Shown: positions 51,001 to 58,399, numbered from the stretch's first letter. The stretch is 64,000 nucleotides of DNA from Paludibacteraceae bacterium (GCA_017517845.1 JAFWXW010000001.1:1-64000), one strand, 5' to 3'. Notes: generated by a model from the sequence alone, not told the origin. A program made the numbers and translations.

Positions 51001-51548
51001 ATACACAACTAGATGATATTCTAGTAAATGGAAAATCATTAGATGGGTTCTCACCTGATATTCTAGAATACACATATATCTTGCCTTATGGTTCAGTGAG
51101 TGTGCCAGAAGATATTACATACGTAACATCAGACTCAACACAAACAGTTTCTGTATCAATCAACGCATTGGGTACTCCTACAGAAATATTCGTTACAGCA
51201 GAAGATGGAACTAAGGCAGTTTATCGTATTCACTTTGTACCAGATGATTTTAATCCAGGAACAGAACCAACAGAAGATAATGTTTGTGTAACAAGTCTTC
51301 CTGATGGAAAATGGAAATTTACAACAAACTGTTCTAATGTTTCAATCATGCTTTCAACATTAGACGGAAAGATTATGCTATTAAAAAATTTAGAATTAGT
51401 AGATGTAAATGTTCCTAATATTTGTAGTCCAGAAGCAGAAGGGTATGTTTATGATATTCCAGATGGGTTAATTATAGCATATTACTTTATTCACAACAAT
51501 AAAAAGGTTGTGGAATCTGGAAAAATTCGTTCGTTAATGTATAAATAA
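42060..51548 (+). CDS. Giant cadherin-like repeat surface protein (intact paralogue)
   Basis: 3,162 residues. Signal peptide 1-24 (LIALFLTLVISIFSVNAQ); PCMD-like domain to about residue 300 (PSFENWTQQFDGKP, FTHRPDTMSVWIKRY, YMIVDDLSLIYSSK); then, by hand count, about 30 cadherin-like units, each opening like TLKNIFIDGVALAGFSPEIKDY and closing like TYTITF. A second non-repeat block at about residues 1585-1800 starts PNGEFTQWGNANK and resembles another carbohydrate-binding-like module. The tail NVCVTSLPDGKWKFTTNC...SGKIRSLMYK matches the first giant protein. Likely an adhesin or fibre on the cell surface, exported by the type IX system; the export route is inferred. Codon choice in bases 42140-43010 (CCC, GCC, GGC) differs from the rest of the gene. 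Confidence 0.85.
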   Translation: MVKNLKLIALFLTLVISIFSVNAQTVLGTAKTEGFQVADPSFENWTQQFDGKPALGGGSTGANTGKGLWYGANVYKDLVGGVYGQVVYQTTEAKSGKYAAKLMDTKVGVVIVGIEIKEISPSWVTLGRPWSYLKGTDTGTATAGTDGGINFTHRPDTMSVWIKRYAPTPENFNLVYYAWKGTAKGHKYKAKSGGCQDAGEHIDEESDIRRVVKENINSCGTDVEAEQVAEGYYGDCGNKGTKITYGKQYANWTEIKVPIVYTKDVAPEKMNIILSASTYPEGRRTDGLNEGNYMIVDDLSLIYSSKIHELRLGGEKYSEFTANKYEYTYILPVSSDVATIKDIPAITAFRSGRQLNSNELTITPAAKLGDPTIITVKAEDGSSTTKYTIYFKLALSENSRLSNIYVNGTPIQGFTGYKSDYDVTLPYASKEAVITVDKGHEAQTVEITSCENFPCKAVVKVTAENKDYTTTYNLNLVEGSLTDNTLQNILVGGNPIPGFKPTTNSYVVELPLGTTEEPTIEAVSKYADGEQNIVITRNGLEGTSTIVVTPPSGTPRTYKITYRITESSYSLLNDIKLDGKSIAGFDPSKTEYNETLPVGTVNLPEITWVKGDNYQTVELVNEGVNGTSRITVTAQNGTKTIYRIKFSVVKSTVNTLKNIFIDGVALAGFSPEIKDYEYNVNASATSRPVVTWEAADSYQVVSKNPTSELTAPIQGVTKLTVRAQDGSASVYTITFTQKLSSNSKLAGLSVAGYELSPVFNPEVMSYTCALNRGTTTVPEILVVKGDETQVVRIDENGVNGVAKITVKAQSGATTVYTISFSVAVSSDATLKDIKVSGESIEGFNSSVLEYSISLPAGTTSLPAIEAVKNDDAQRVVINRGGVNGSTTIQVIAEDGTTLTYKLNFSVEKSANATLQNIYVDGVAITGFDPEVLEYKYILAEDVAKCPKVTAEGYPGQVITITTPLLFGKACIEVTPEEGAKNIYTILFTTEKSSEKLLSDIQLDGVTIDGFDSQVNDYSVILPAGTTQMPVITYTKAVESQIVQVVSEGVNGVTKLNVMAEDGGVNTYTINFSVEKSSDSSLNAILLDGVLLDGFSKDKLEYNVELPLGTTSLPVVTYTKSNDAQQVASTIPSNIGVVTFVVVSADASSTSTYKLNFSVAKQDNANLNNIFVNNVAIDGFSSDKLDYEIDLVAGSVLPVFTYEKADATQQVIVKNSNWAGCTFVVTAQNGISQTYAVKYNVLNSNYALLSDIMFYNETTMSYESMSGFDAETLEYNIELPWRTAVLPAIQPVPGSKGQRITINEGEVDGPTTIDVLAQDGVTTITYKLNFSTEKSSDATLSMITIDGNELDGFDAGEFNYVVTLPYATKNAPVLGYTNAYKDGKLITEQDVIVSDAGLYGTSRILVVAQDGVSSSTYTITYKVADSGLENKPALLLLDGKPLELKAGVYDYEIELPFGTTEIPVISVQKLYEEQEIRIIKNSDSYVVTLISNQTGVADVTYNIAFKTKSKAYLTAINAVKLYPAFDPEVTQYVAIIDNEADITFATDENVNEISTEGSLTNKKVIKVTNKSNAIDTRTYTVYLHYSGDVIPNGEFTQWGNANKVGVKPVGWNVPGDYVTNEDDKALGLSVASNFKPEETVKNESDNIAVLNTGRVYLNLGGWFPGMMSLSGMSIALAIEGKTSTSISGDGIPFKNTPDNYEVRYNAVSSSNIDNNSVQYGIQFNTMDPVVKPKTTFDNKYVEEKGSFNWKGVKSPSYLNIWFCAGKSLNASDYGYYNNVWAVFNDKWTTCSTMKVDYIRFSYSSAISAINVNGVSATKSGNAFTANIDVNYVGRPELDIVGEVIDQAYDIVWTEEAVNLYKANIRSYAEDGTYTDYTLTINVNYIVSTDNNLTELSVNGTSLDLTSGEEFTVKVPSTYYQFPDVTAKVSSALATTVIEENEAENTLSVKVTAENGDEKVYTIIVEKEYSNDVTLKDITVEGYEIAFDPATLTYEVNLGTSEIPAISYEKALETQTVDLSVSENATIKVTAENGVDTQTYAITFVREKEATTALLNNLAVLNANPFTFDANTFDYTAELPNNEFAQINYEKAFACDALNSVQTDDEAVFNVSNENQLSNTYTIKYDKILSTNALLENILINGVGIDTFDPLTTDYDITIEKDEVIDIEPVLSEEGQTVEVTFNKETQIYTITVTAENTEFSKEYTVTLVEIIDKNADLKAILINGEDKLGEFDADLKYTYLVKAETPKWNRPNVPTVEVVAGSEGQTIDVEINGLDKISYITVTAEDGITEKVYELTLEEEKSSYAYLNSIASNYVELGEFIPNNADYTVEVPVGEEIPVITYQKGDAFQKVEEIEEGNVYKLVVTAENGDTFTYSITFSTNYTSNSSLAGITLDGELIEKFSSDKFDYNVTLPVGTRNLPEIGVISGADGQDVQIRTNGVNGVAEIVVTADDGVTESTYTIAFSVKLSEVATLLDILLDGVSLEGFQADKTEYTVNLPVGTRTWPIVSWVAGDEYQTITPSEEEINMYNKVVKITTLAEDGINSKTYTVNLVIEKSDNDKLKDIQLDNVSLEEFKPENNSYKVELPVGTTDYPTVTYTAGDEYQTINTEVSETGDKVTIKVQAENGNERTYTVEFVILHSSNADLSAIYVNYELIEGFTPNDTEYNYVLPYGSTELPEVTYDMAETWQVVTVEENGVNGDYKINVLAEDGKSSKTYIIHFSVAKSNNALLSSILVNEEEIPNFDAEVFEYTYSLPYGETQTPVVDYVKAVETQVVTIKESTSIADATTITVVAEDGETTNVYTIKWENKESDNATLTNIYVDGKPLDGFEPADNEYEVVLPYGTTELPVVTVEPGDADQTTEVEMIDNSAVISVTAEDGTPNEYIVTFIIEKSSENRLKNIWVKGVKLEGFNPEVTEYSIVYPNGTPEEEVARIEDLTYELFDPVEEVTLLNEGMLLMLQVTAQNGDIRIYVIEQSIALSNNTQLDDILVNGKSLDGFSPDILEYTYILPYGSVSVPEDITYVTSDSTQTVSVSINALGTPTEIFVTAEDGTKAVYRIHFVPDDFNPGTEPTEDNVCVTSLPDGKWKFTTNCSNVSIMLSTLDGKIMLLKNLELVDVNVPNICSPEAEGYVYDIPDGLIIAYYFIHNNKKVVESGKIRSLMYK

Positions 51549-51570
51549 TCAATAGATTACATAAAAAATA

Positions 51571-51604
51571 AAAACCGAAAAATTTGATTTTTTCGGTTTT
51601 TTTT
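51571..51604 (+). terminator. Terminator after second giant gene
   Basis: AAAACCGAAAAA/TTTTTCGGTTTT stem, followed by more T. Confidence 0.9.
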
Positions 51605-51606
51605 AT

Positions 51607-51614
51607 TATAATTG
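51607..51614 (+). promoter_or_regulatory. Probable promoter -7 box (TATAATTG) of cotH-type gene
   Basis: One mismatch to TAnnTTTG. It overlaps the in-frame TTG at 51612, so the ATG at 51648 is the start. Confidence 0.45.
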
Positions 51615-51647
51615 CAAAGTTGTTATTCCTTAAAATCTGAATTTAAT

Positions 51648-53534
51648 ATGAAAAAAATACTACTTTTCATTGTAGCGATGTTTACTATGTTAAACAGTTT
51701 CGCTATAACTATTCCCAAGGGCAAAATCTACTATAATAACTCATTAACAAAGTTTGATGAGGTTAAATTTGCTTATGGTGATAATGTTAGTAAAGAGACC
51801 TTTTTAGTCACCATGACCAATGAAGGTGATGATATTTGGTCATATACATTTAATAATTCAATCTCTAATGTATATCGTTATATCTTCTGTGAAACAGAAT
51901 TGTCTGCAGGGGTGCATAAATATACTTTCACTGAATTTAAAGATTTGATTGCACTAGATAGAGGTGAAATACGTACTGCTACTACAGATAAAACTATTAT
52001 AACAGATTATATTTTTGTACCTATTGCTAATGAAAATAATAATTGGTATCAAGGTAATTGGGAAAAACGCAATGTAAATACCAATGGTTGCAAACCTCAT
52101 TCTTCTACACTTCCTGTAATTTATCTAGATACAGAAAATAAAGTGGAAATCACATCAAAAGAAGAATATGTGAATGCTACATTTTATATTACAGTTCCAG
52201 AGGGAAGTGAATATGAAGCTGTAGGTTCTGCAGACGAACCAATTGTTACAGAAATAAAGGGCCGTGGAAACTATTCATGGAACGGGTTTGATAAAAAACC
52301 ATATCGTTTAAAAATGGAAAAGAAAGCATCTCTTCTTGGTATGACAAAAGATAAAAGTTATACTCTATTGGCTCACGCCGATGATACTAATGCTTTCCTT
52401 AGAAATACCATAGGTTTTGAGATGAGCCGAATAGTAGGATTAAAATATACACCAGACCAAGTGCCAGTAGAATTAGTATTAAATGGTTCATATCATGGTT
52501 TATATTTCTTGACCGATCACCTAAAAGTTTCTTCAGAAAGAGTAAAAATTACAGAACAAGATGATTTAGAAACCGATCCTTCTTCAATTACGGGCGGTTG
52601 GTTTTTGGAAATAGATAATTATAATGAACCAGAAACTCAAATTCATATTCCAGAAAAAACATATACAGATATATTTGGTAGAGAAAGAACAGATATGATT
52701 TGGTTTACCTACAAATCTCCAGAAGAATTATCTGATGAACAAACAGAATATATTACAGACTTCTTAATTAAAACCAATGCTGCTATATATTCAGAAAATT
52801 TAAATAGTAAAGAGTGGGAAAAATACATAGATATGGATACATTAGTCAATTTCTACATTGTTCAAGAAGTTATGGCTAATGGAGAATCTTTTCACGGAAG
52901 TTGTTATATGCACAAGGATAGAGGTGCAGATACTAAATTAATTTTTGGTCCAGTTTGGGACTTTGGAAATTCATATAGATTGGGAGGAGAATTTATTCAT
53001 GCAAATCCACCATACGGAGATATATGGATAGACCAAATTTATAAATATCCTCGTTTCCAAGCTGCAGTCAAAGAGCGTTGGCACTCTGTGAGAATAGGTT
53101 TGTTGGAAAAACTAGAAAAAACTGCAAATGAATTTATATCTACCATAGAGGCTGCTTCTGAATGTAATTATTCACGTTGGCCAGAGTATGGAAATAGTGA
53201 TGTTCAATCAGGTAAGATTAATACATTAAACTACTTAAAATCTAGAATAGAGTGGTTGGATACTCAATGGGGTACAGATCCTCCTACTGCCAATGTAGAA
53301 GATGTTGCAGAAAATATAGTAATGAAAGTTTATCCAAATCCTACTACCGATAAATTATTTGTAGATACATCAGCAAAGATTATAAAAGCGAATATGTTTA
53401 ATCTTTCTGGCGAATTAGTATTGAAGTTGGACGAGAAAGAAACTGAGTGGGACATTAGTCTAGATTCTGGTACATATCTGTTAGTAATAGAGACGGAAAA
53501 TAGTGTAAATGTTAATAAGATAATAGTTAAATAA
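51648..53534 (+). CDS. CotH-family secreted protein with type IX sorting domain
   Basis: 628 residues. Signal peptide 1-19 (LLFIVAMFTMLNSFAI). An N-terminal 90-residue beta-rich region is followed by the CotH kinase-like fold: EIKGRGNYSWNGFDKKPYRLKM, YTLLAHADDTNAFLRN, ELVLNGSYHGLYFLTDHLK, GGWFLEIDNYNEPE and FGPVWDFGNSYR. Spore CotH proteins phosphorylate coat proteins; most bacterial relatives are uncharacterised. The last 70 residues are a canonical type A type IX sorting domain (VYPNPTTDKLFVD, MFNLSGELVL, SGTYLLVIET, NKIIVK). It directly follows the two giant genes but has its own promoter; a role in modifying them is possible, not shown. Confidence 0.9.
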   Translation: MKKILLFIVAMFTMLNSFAITIPKGKIYYNNSLTKFDEVKFAYGDNVSKETFLVTMTNEGDDIWSYTFNNSISNVYRYIFCETELSAGVHKYTFTEFKDLIALDRGEIRTATTDKTIITDYIFVPIANENNNWYQGNWEKRNVNTNGCKPHSSTLPVIYLDTENKVEITSKEEYVNATFYITVPEGSEYEAVGSADEPIVTEIKGRGNYSWNGFDKKPYRLKMEKKASLLGMTKDKSYTLLAHADDTNAFLRNTIGFEMSRIVGLKYTPDQVPVELVLNGSYHGLYFLTDHLKVSSERVKITEQDDLETDPSSITGGWFLEIDNYNEPETQIHIPEKTYTDIFGRERTDMIWFTYKSPEELSDEQTEYITDFLIKTNAAIYSENLNSKEWEKYIDMDTLVNFYIVQEVMANGESFHGSCYMHKDRGADTKLIFGPVWDFGNSYRLGGEFIHANPPYGDIWIDQIYKYPRFQAAVKERWHSVRIGLLEKLEKTANEFISTIEAASECNYSRWPEYGNSDVQSGKINTLNYLKSRIEWLDTQWGTDPPTANVEDVAENIVMKVYPNPTTDKLFVDTSAKIIKANMFNLSGELVLKLDEKETEWDISLDSGTYLLVIETENSVNVNKIIVK

Positions 53535-53620
53535 TAGGTAAACTCCATATAAGTAAGTGTTTAAATGAAAAAAATATGTAAATTTTATAACTAATTATTT
53601 TTTACAAAGAAAAAAAACAC

Positions 53621-53628
53621 TATATTTG
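53621..53628 (+). promoter_or_regulatory. Promoter -7 box (TATATTTG) of HU gene
   Basis: 43 bases before the ATG at 53672. Confidence 0.65.
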
Positions 53629-53671
53629 CACTCCGTTATAAATGAAATAAAAAATTAAAATATAAATAATC

Positions 53672-53950
53672 ATGACAAAAGCAGAAATAGTTAATAAAAT
53701 CTCTGATAACACTGGCGTAGATAAAACAGTAGTTTTAGCCATTGTAGAAGAATTTATGACACAAGTAAAAGACTCTTTAATAGAAAGAGAAAATGTGTAT
53801 CTACGTGGTTTCGGTAGTTTTATAGTTAAAGAAAGAAAACAAAAAGTAGCTCGTAATATTTCTAAACAAATCACTATTACTATTCCAGCACATAGTGTTC
53901 CTTCTTTCAAACCAGCTAAGACATTTGTTGATTCAGTAAAAGAAAAATAA
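53672..53950 (+). CDS. HU/IHF-family DNA-binding protein
   Basis: 92 residues, one HU domain: MTKAEIVNKISDNTGVDKTVVLAIVEEF, then the signature region VYLRGFGSFIVKERKQKVARNISKQ and PSFKPAKTFVDSVK. Bends and compacts DNA as a dimer. Whether it is HU or IHF-like cannot be decided. Followed 28 bases later by a very short basic ORF that probably shares the transcript. Confidence 0.95.
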   Translation: MTKAEIVNKISDNTGVDKTVVLAIVEEFMTQVKDSLIERENVYLRGFGSFIVKERKQKVARNISKQITITIPAHSVPSFKPAKTFVDSVKEK

Positions 53951-53978
53951 TAATTATATAACTAAAAAATAAATAGCT

Positions 53979-54071
53979 ATGCCAAGCGGAAAGAAAAGAA
54001 AAAGACATAAAATGTCTACACACAAGCGTAAAAAAAGATTGAGAAAAGATCGTCACAAAAAGAAAAAATAA
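53979..54071 (+). CDS. 30-residue basic COX24/AURKAIP1-like (mS38-like) protein
   Basis: A 30-codon ORF starting MPSGKKRKRHKMSTHKRKKR and ending RKDRHKKKK. More than half the residues are Lys or Arg. The core KxxKMxxHKxKKRLRKxRxK resembles the C-terminal domain of mitochondrial COX24/AURKAIP1 (mS38), a ribosomal protein; I recognise this small ORF as widespread in Bacteroidota. Probably ribosome-associated. It lies between HU and RNase G and precedes a terminator, so it is transcribed. Too short for most gene finders. Confidence 0.75.
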   Translation: MPSGKKRKRHKMSTHKRKKRLRKDRHKKKK

Positions 54072-54090
54072 GATTTTTCACAATCATATC

Positions 54091-54129
54091 AAGAACAGGC
54101 TTTCCGTTAGTGAAAGTTTGTTCTTTTTC
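54091..54129 (+). terminator. Terminator between basic ORF and RNase G gene
   Basis: AAGAACA/TGTTCTT outer stem with inner CTTTC/GAAAG, then T-rich. Confidence 0.75.
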
Positions 54130-54144
54130 ATTTAAATAAATCTC

Positions 54145-55713
54145 ATGGAAAACAAGTTAATACTAGATGTTCAAGATTCTCAAATTTCTATAGCACTTGC
54201 AGAAGATGGCAAGTTGGTAGAATTTAGCAGAGAAAGTAGGGAAGCTACATTTTCTGTGGGCAATATTTATTTGGCTAGAGTAAAGAAAATAATGCCAGGG
54301 CTAAATTCTGCGTTTATAGAAGTGGGATACGAAAAGGAAGGTTTCTTGCATTATTTAGATTTAGGACTAAATTTCTCTACTATAAAGGAATTCTTCTCAA
54401 AACAGAAAAATTCACATTCACTTAATATGAAGGATGTGAAGTTTTTGGAAGAACTCCCCAAAGATGATGTGGTTTCTTCATACCTAAAAGTAGGTGATAA
54501 TATATTGGTTCAAGTGGTGAAGGAACCTATTTCTACAAAAGGACCACGTCTTACAACAGAAATATCTATTGCAGGGAGGAATCTAGTCTTCATTCCATTT
54601 TCCAACAAAGTTTCTGTCTCTACCAAAATTAAAGCACAATCAGAAAGAAATAGATTAAGAAAGATAATCATGGGGGCTAAAGTTCCCAGTTGTGGTGCTA
54701 TAATTAGAACAGTGGCAGAGGGGAAATCAGACAAAGAATTATTGTCTGAGTTAAAATCCTTAGAACAAGTTTGGAAAACTATTCTAGATAAAGTTCAAGG
54801 AAAAAAAGAAACTCCATATTTGGTATATGAAGAAATGAGTAGGGCAGAAGCCATACTTAGAGATAGATTTAATTCAAATTTTGACCAGATAGTAGTAAAT
54901 GATAGGGCTGTATATGAAGATTTACATTCGTATATATCTCAGATTGAACCAGAAAAGGCATCTATTGTAAAATTCTATGATGATACTCTGCCCATTTTTG
55001 ATGTTTATAATTTAACTAAACAGATAAAATCATCTTTTGGAAAGATAGTTCCATTCAAAAAAGGTGCATATTTGGTTATAGAACACACAGAGGCACTTCA
55101 TGTGATAGATGTAAATAGTGGGGTAAGAAATAGAGATCAAAATGACCAAGAAGATAATGCCTTTGAGGTGAATATGGCTGCGGTAGAAGAGGTAGCTCGT
55201 CAAGTAAGATTGAGAGATCTGGGTGGTATTATTATTATAGACCTTATAGATATGCGTACAGCAGAGCATAAACAAGCAGTTTATGAGCGAATGTGTGAGG
55301 TTATGAGTAATGATACAACCAAGCATAATGTGTTGCCACTTTCCAAATTTGGTCTAATGCAAATTACTCGTCAGAGAGTTCGCCCTGCTACAGTAATAGA
55401 TACAAAAGAAAAATGCCCTACATGTGGTGGTCATGGGTCTATTAGGTATTCTCTTCTATTTATAGATTTACTTAAAAATAAGATAGATTGGGTGGGTAAA
55501 CAGTTAAAATATCGTAAGTTTACTTTATTTGTTCATCCATTCGTATATGCGTATATGAAACAAGGTTTTCCAAGTCTTGTTTTTAGGTTAAGGCTAAAAT
55601 ATGGATTCTTATTAAGAATATTGCCAAACCAATCATTTTCACTTCTAGAGTATAAATTTATAAACAGAAGAGGAGAGGAAATAGATGTTTGTGATGGTAG
55701 AGAAATGGCATAA
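54145..55713 (+). CDS. rng: Ribonuclease G/E family endoribonuclease
   Basis: 522 residues, the RNase G-like length without the long RNase E scaffold tail. Domains: S1-containing N-terminus (VGNIYLARVKKIMPGLNSAFIEVGYEKEGFLHYLDL), 5'-sensor/RNase H-like core, DNase I-like site with catalytic Asp in HVIDVNSGVRNR and IIIDLIDMRTAEHK, and the zinc-link CPTCGGHGS. Cleaves single-stranded AU-rich RNA, matures 16S rRNA 5' ends and degrades mRNA. The C-terminal 90 residues (LLFIDLLKNKIDWVGKQLKYRK) follow the zinc link. Confidence 0.94.
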   Translation: MENKLILDVQDSQISIALAEDGKLVEFSRESREATFSVGNIYLARVKKIMPGLNSAFIEVGYEKEGFLHYLDLGLNFSTIKEFFSKQKNSHSLNMKDVKFLEELPKDDVVSSYLKVGDNILVQVVKEPISTKGPRLTTEISIAGRNLVFIPFSNKVSVSTKIKAQSERNRLRKIIMGAKVPSCGAIIRTVAEGKSDKELLSELKSLEQVWKTILDKVQGKKETPYLVYEEMSRAEAILRDRFNSNFDQIVVNDRAVYEDLHSYISQIEPEKASIVKFYDDTLPIFDVYNLTKQIKSSFGKIVPFKKGAYLVIEHTEALHVIDVNSGVRNRDQNDQEDNAFEVNMAAVEEVARQVRLRDLGGIIIIDLIDMRTAEHKQAVYERMCEVMSNDTTKHNVLPLSKFGLMQITRQRVRPATVIDTKEKCPTCGGHGSIRYSLLFIDLLKNKIDWVGKQLKYRKFTLFVHPFVYAYMKQGFPSLVFRLRLKYGFLLRILPNQSFSLLEYKFINRRGEEIDVCDGREMA

Positions 55714-55725
55714 TATTCATAAAAT

Positions 55726-56373
55726 ATGCGTTTAAAGGAGAAATATGACAAAATATTAGAATGGTTTTCAGAGAATATGCCATCTGCAAAATCAGAACTA
55801 AATTATTCAACTCCTTTTGAACTATTAGTAGCAGTAGTTTTATCTGCTCAATGCACAGACAAAAGAGTAAATATAGTCACTCCTGCTCTTTTCAAGGCGT
55901 TCCCTACTGCCAAACAAATGTCTAAATCCAGTGTAGATGAAATTTTACACTACATTTCTTCTATATCGTATCCCAATAATAAGGCCAAACATCTTTTAGG
56001 TTTATCTCAAGTTTTAGTAGAAAAATTTTCTGGTGAAGTGCCAAATGATATAGAAAAACTACAAATGCTTCCTGGAGTGGGTCGTAAAACAGCAAATGTG
56101 GTAATGGCAGTGGCATTTAATAAACCTGCCATGCCTGTAGATACTCATGTTTTTAGAGTATCCCATAGGTTAGGTCTTGTTCCTAGTACAGCAACGACAC
56201 CTTTGGCAGTAGAAAAGAAATTAGTGAAAAATATTCCGACAGAATTACTAGCAGATGCTCATCATTGGTTGCTATTGCATGGTAGATATGTTTGTAAAGC
56301 GATAAAACCAGACTGTAATAATTGTGGAATAAATTTATATTGCTCGTTGGAGCAGAAAAAAATAAAAAAATAA
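55726..56373 (+). CDS. nth: Endonuclease III (DNA glycosylase/AP lyase)
   Basis: 215 residues. Removes oxidised pyrimidines and nicks at abasic sites. The helix-hairpin-helix with the catalytic Lys is LPGVGRKTANVVM, and the catalytic Asp is in MPVDTHVFRVSHRLG. The C-terminal iron-sulfur cluster has four Cys (CKAIKPDCNNCGINLYC). Starts 12 bases after the rng stop, so likely co-transcribed. Full length and secure. Confidence 0.96.
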   Translation: MRLKEKYDKILEWFSENMPSAKSELNYSTPFELLVAVVLSAQCTDKRVNIVTPALFKAFPTAKQMSKSSVDEILHYISSISYPNNKAKHLLGLSQVLVEKFSGEVPNDIEKLQMLPGVGRKTANVVMAVAFNKPAMPVDTHVFRVSHRLGLVPSTATTPLAVEKKLVKNIPTELLADAHHWLLLHGRYVCKAIKPDCNNCGINLYCSLEQKKIKK

Positions 56374-56396
56374 AATAGAATTTATTTTTAAATTAG

Positions 56397-56404
56397 TAAA
56401 TTTG
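56397..56404 (+). promoter_or_regulatory. Promoter -7 box (TAAATTTG) of thrS
   Basis: 41 bases before the thrS ATG. Confidence 0.65.
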
Positions 56405-56445
56405 CAGATTGTAAAGTAAATAGAAAATAATTAAAATTTATAGAT

Positions 56446-58395
56446 ATGATAAAAATAACTTTTCCTGATGGCTCTATTCGTGAGTATGAAAGTGGAGTAA
56501 ACGGATTTCAGATAGCAGAGAGCATTAGTTCTAGACTTGCTCAAGATGTGATAGCAGTTCAAGTTAATGACGAGGTCACAGAAATAAATCGTCCTATAAC
56601 AGAAGATGCTACCATTAAATTATATAAGTGGGACGATGCAGAAGGTAAACATGCTTTTTGGCATACATCTGCACACCTTATGGCAGAAGCTCTTCAAGAA
56701 CTTTATCCAGGAATTCAATTTGGTATTGGTCCTGCAATAGAAAGTGGCTTCTATTATGATGTAGATCCAGGTACAGCTGTTATTAAAGAAGGCGACTTTG
56801 CTGCAATAGAAGCAAAAGTTATGGAAATTGTTGCACGTAAAGAACAAGTGATTCGTGAAGATATTTCCAAAGCAGATGCTTTAAAGATGTTCTCAGACAA
56901 GAACGAAAGTTATAAATTGGAACTTATCAACGACCTAGAAGATGGTAAAATTACTATTTACCGTCAAGGTAATTTTGTTGACCTGTGTAAAGGTCCACAC
57001 ATTACTAATGTTGGTATGATCAAAGCCTTTAAAATTACTGCAGTAGCAGGTGCTTATTGGCGTGGAGACCAAACACGTAAACAATTAACTCGTCTTTATG
57101 GTATTTCTTTCCCAAAAAAGAAAATGCTTGATGAATATCTAGAGTTGATGGAAGAAGCAAAAAAACGTGACCACCGTAAAATAGGTAAAGAGCTTGAATT
57201 ATTTACTTTCAGTGAATCTGTGGGCAAAGGTCTTCCATTGTGGTTGCCAAAAGGAACAGCATTGCGTTTACGTCTAGAAGATTTCTTAAAGCAAATCCAA
57301 AAACGCTTTGGTTACCAACAAGTTATGACCCCACATATTGGTCAAAAAGAACTTTGGGTAACTTCTGGACACTATGCTAAATATGGTCAAGATTCATTCC
57401 AACCAATCCATACTCCAGAAGAAGGCGAAGAATATCTATTAAAACCAATGAACTGTCCTCACCACTGTGAGATTTATAAGTTCAAACCACGTTCATACAA
57501 AGATCTTCCACTTCGTTTTGCAGAGTTTGGTACTGTATATCGTTATGAACAAAGTGGTGAACTTCACGGTTTAACACGTGTACGTAGCTTTACACAAGAC
57601 GATGCTCATATTTTCTGTCGTCCAGATCAATTAAAAGAAGAATTCCTTAAAGTAATGGATATTATCTTCATTATCTTCAATGCTCTAGACTTCAAAAACT
57701 TTGAAGCACAAATTTCTCTTCGTGATCCAGAAAACAAAACAAAGTATATTGGTAGTGATGATGTTTGGGAAAAAGCAGAAAGTGCTATTATAGAAGCATG
57801 TCAGGCAAAAGGTCTTAATGCTCGTGTAGAACTAGGTGAAGCTGCGTTCTATGGTCCAAAACTAGACTTTATGGTAAAAGATGCTATTGGTCGCCGTTGG
57901 CAACTTGGTACTATTCAAGTGGATTACAATCTACCAGAACGTTTTGAACTAGAATATGTAGGTGATGACAATCAAAAACATCGTCCTGTTATGATTCACC
58001 GTGCTCCATTTGGTTCTATGGAACGTTTCGTAGCAGTATTAATAGAACACACAGGTGGTAAATTCCCATTGTGGTTAACTCCAGATCAAGTAGTGGTTCT
58101 TCCTATTAGTGAAAAATATACAGATTATGCAAATGAAGTGGCTCGTGCATTAGAATTGGCAGATGTGCGTGTAACTATAGATGATAGAAATGAGAAAATA
58201 GGTCGTAAGATTCGTGACAACGAGTTGAAACGTATTCCTTATATGCTAATTGTAGGCGAAAAAGAACAAGAAACAAAAACTCTATCTGTTCGTCGCCAAG
58301 GTGCAGGTGACCTAGGTGCAATGTCTGTGGAAGAATTTGCCAAATTAGTTAATGATGAAGTTTATGAACAAACTTCTAAATATTTAAATAAATAA
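56446..58395 (+). CDS. thrS: Threonyl-tRNA synthetase
   Basis: 649 residues. Order: TGS domain ([21 protein letters not shown]), editing domain with [11 protein letters not shown] and [10 protein letters not shown], class II catalytic core ([12 protein letters not shown]; zinc ligand region [35 protein letters not shown]; the [19 protein letters not shown] end), and anticodon-binding domain ([21 protein letters not shown]). Charges tRNA-Thr and edits Ser-tRNA-Thr. First of a translation cluster that continues with infC-rpmI-rplT, but a PepSY-like gene intervenes 4 bases downstream. Confidence 0.97.
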   Translation: MIKITFPDGSIREYESGVNGFQIAESISSRLAQDVIAVQVNDEVTEINRPITEDATIKLYKWDDAEGKHAFWHTSAHLMAEALQELYPGIQFGIGPAIESGFYYDVDPGTAVIKEGDFAAIEAKVMEIVARKEQVIREDISKADALKMFSDKNESYKLELINDLEDGKITIYRQGNFVDLCKGPHITNVGMIKAFKITAVAGAYWRGDQTRKQLTRLYGISFPKKKMLDEYLELMEEAKKRDHRKIGKELELFTFSESVGKGLPLWLPKGTALRLRLEDFLKQIQKRFGYQQVMTPHIGQKELWVTSGHYAKYGQDSFQPIHTPEEGEEYLLKPMNCPHHCEIYKFKPRSYKDLPLRFAEFGTVYRYEQSGELHGLTRVRSFTQDDAHIFCRPDQLKEEFLKVMDIIFIIFNALDFKNFEAQISLRDPENKTKYIGSDDVWEKAESAIIEACQAKGLNARVELGEAAFYGPKLDFMVKDAIGRRWQLGTIQVDYNLPERFELEYVGDDNQKHRPVMIHRAPFGSMERFVAVLIEHTGGKFPLWLTPDQVVVLPISEKYTDYANEVARALELADVRVTIDDRNEKIGRKIRDNELKRIPYMLIVGEKEQETKTLSVRRQGAGDLGAMSVEEFAKLVNDEVYEQTSKYLNK

Positions 58396-58399
58396 GAAT

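Noticed and set aside
51612..51647. Earlier TTG start of the CotH-type gene
   Set aside because: It overlaps the presumed promoter, and ATG 51648 gives a clean signal peptide.
53620..53910. Antisense ORF over the HU gene
   Set aside because: A shadow frame of a conserved gene with strong codon bias; no start signals of its own.
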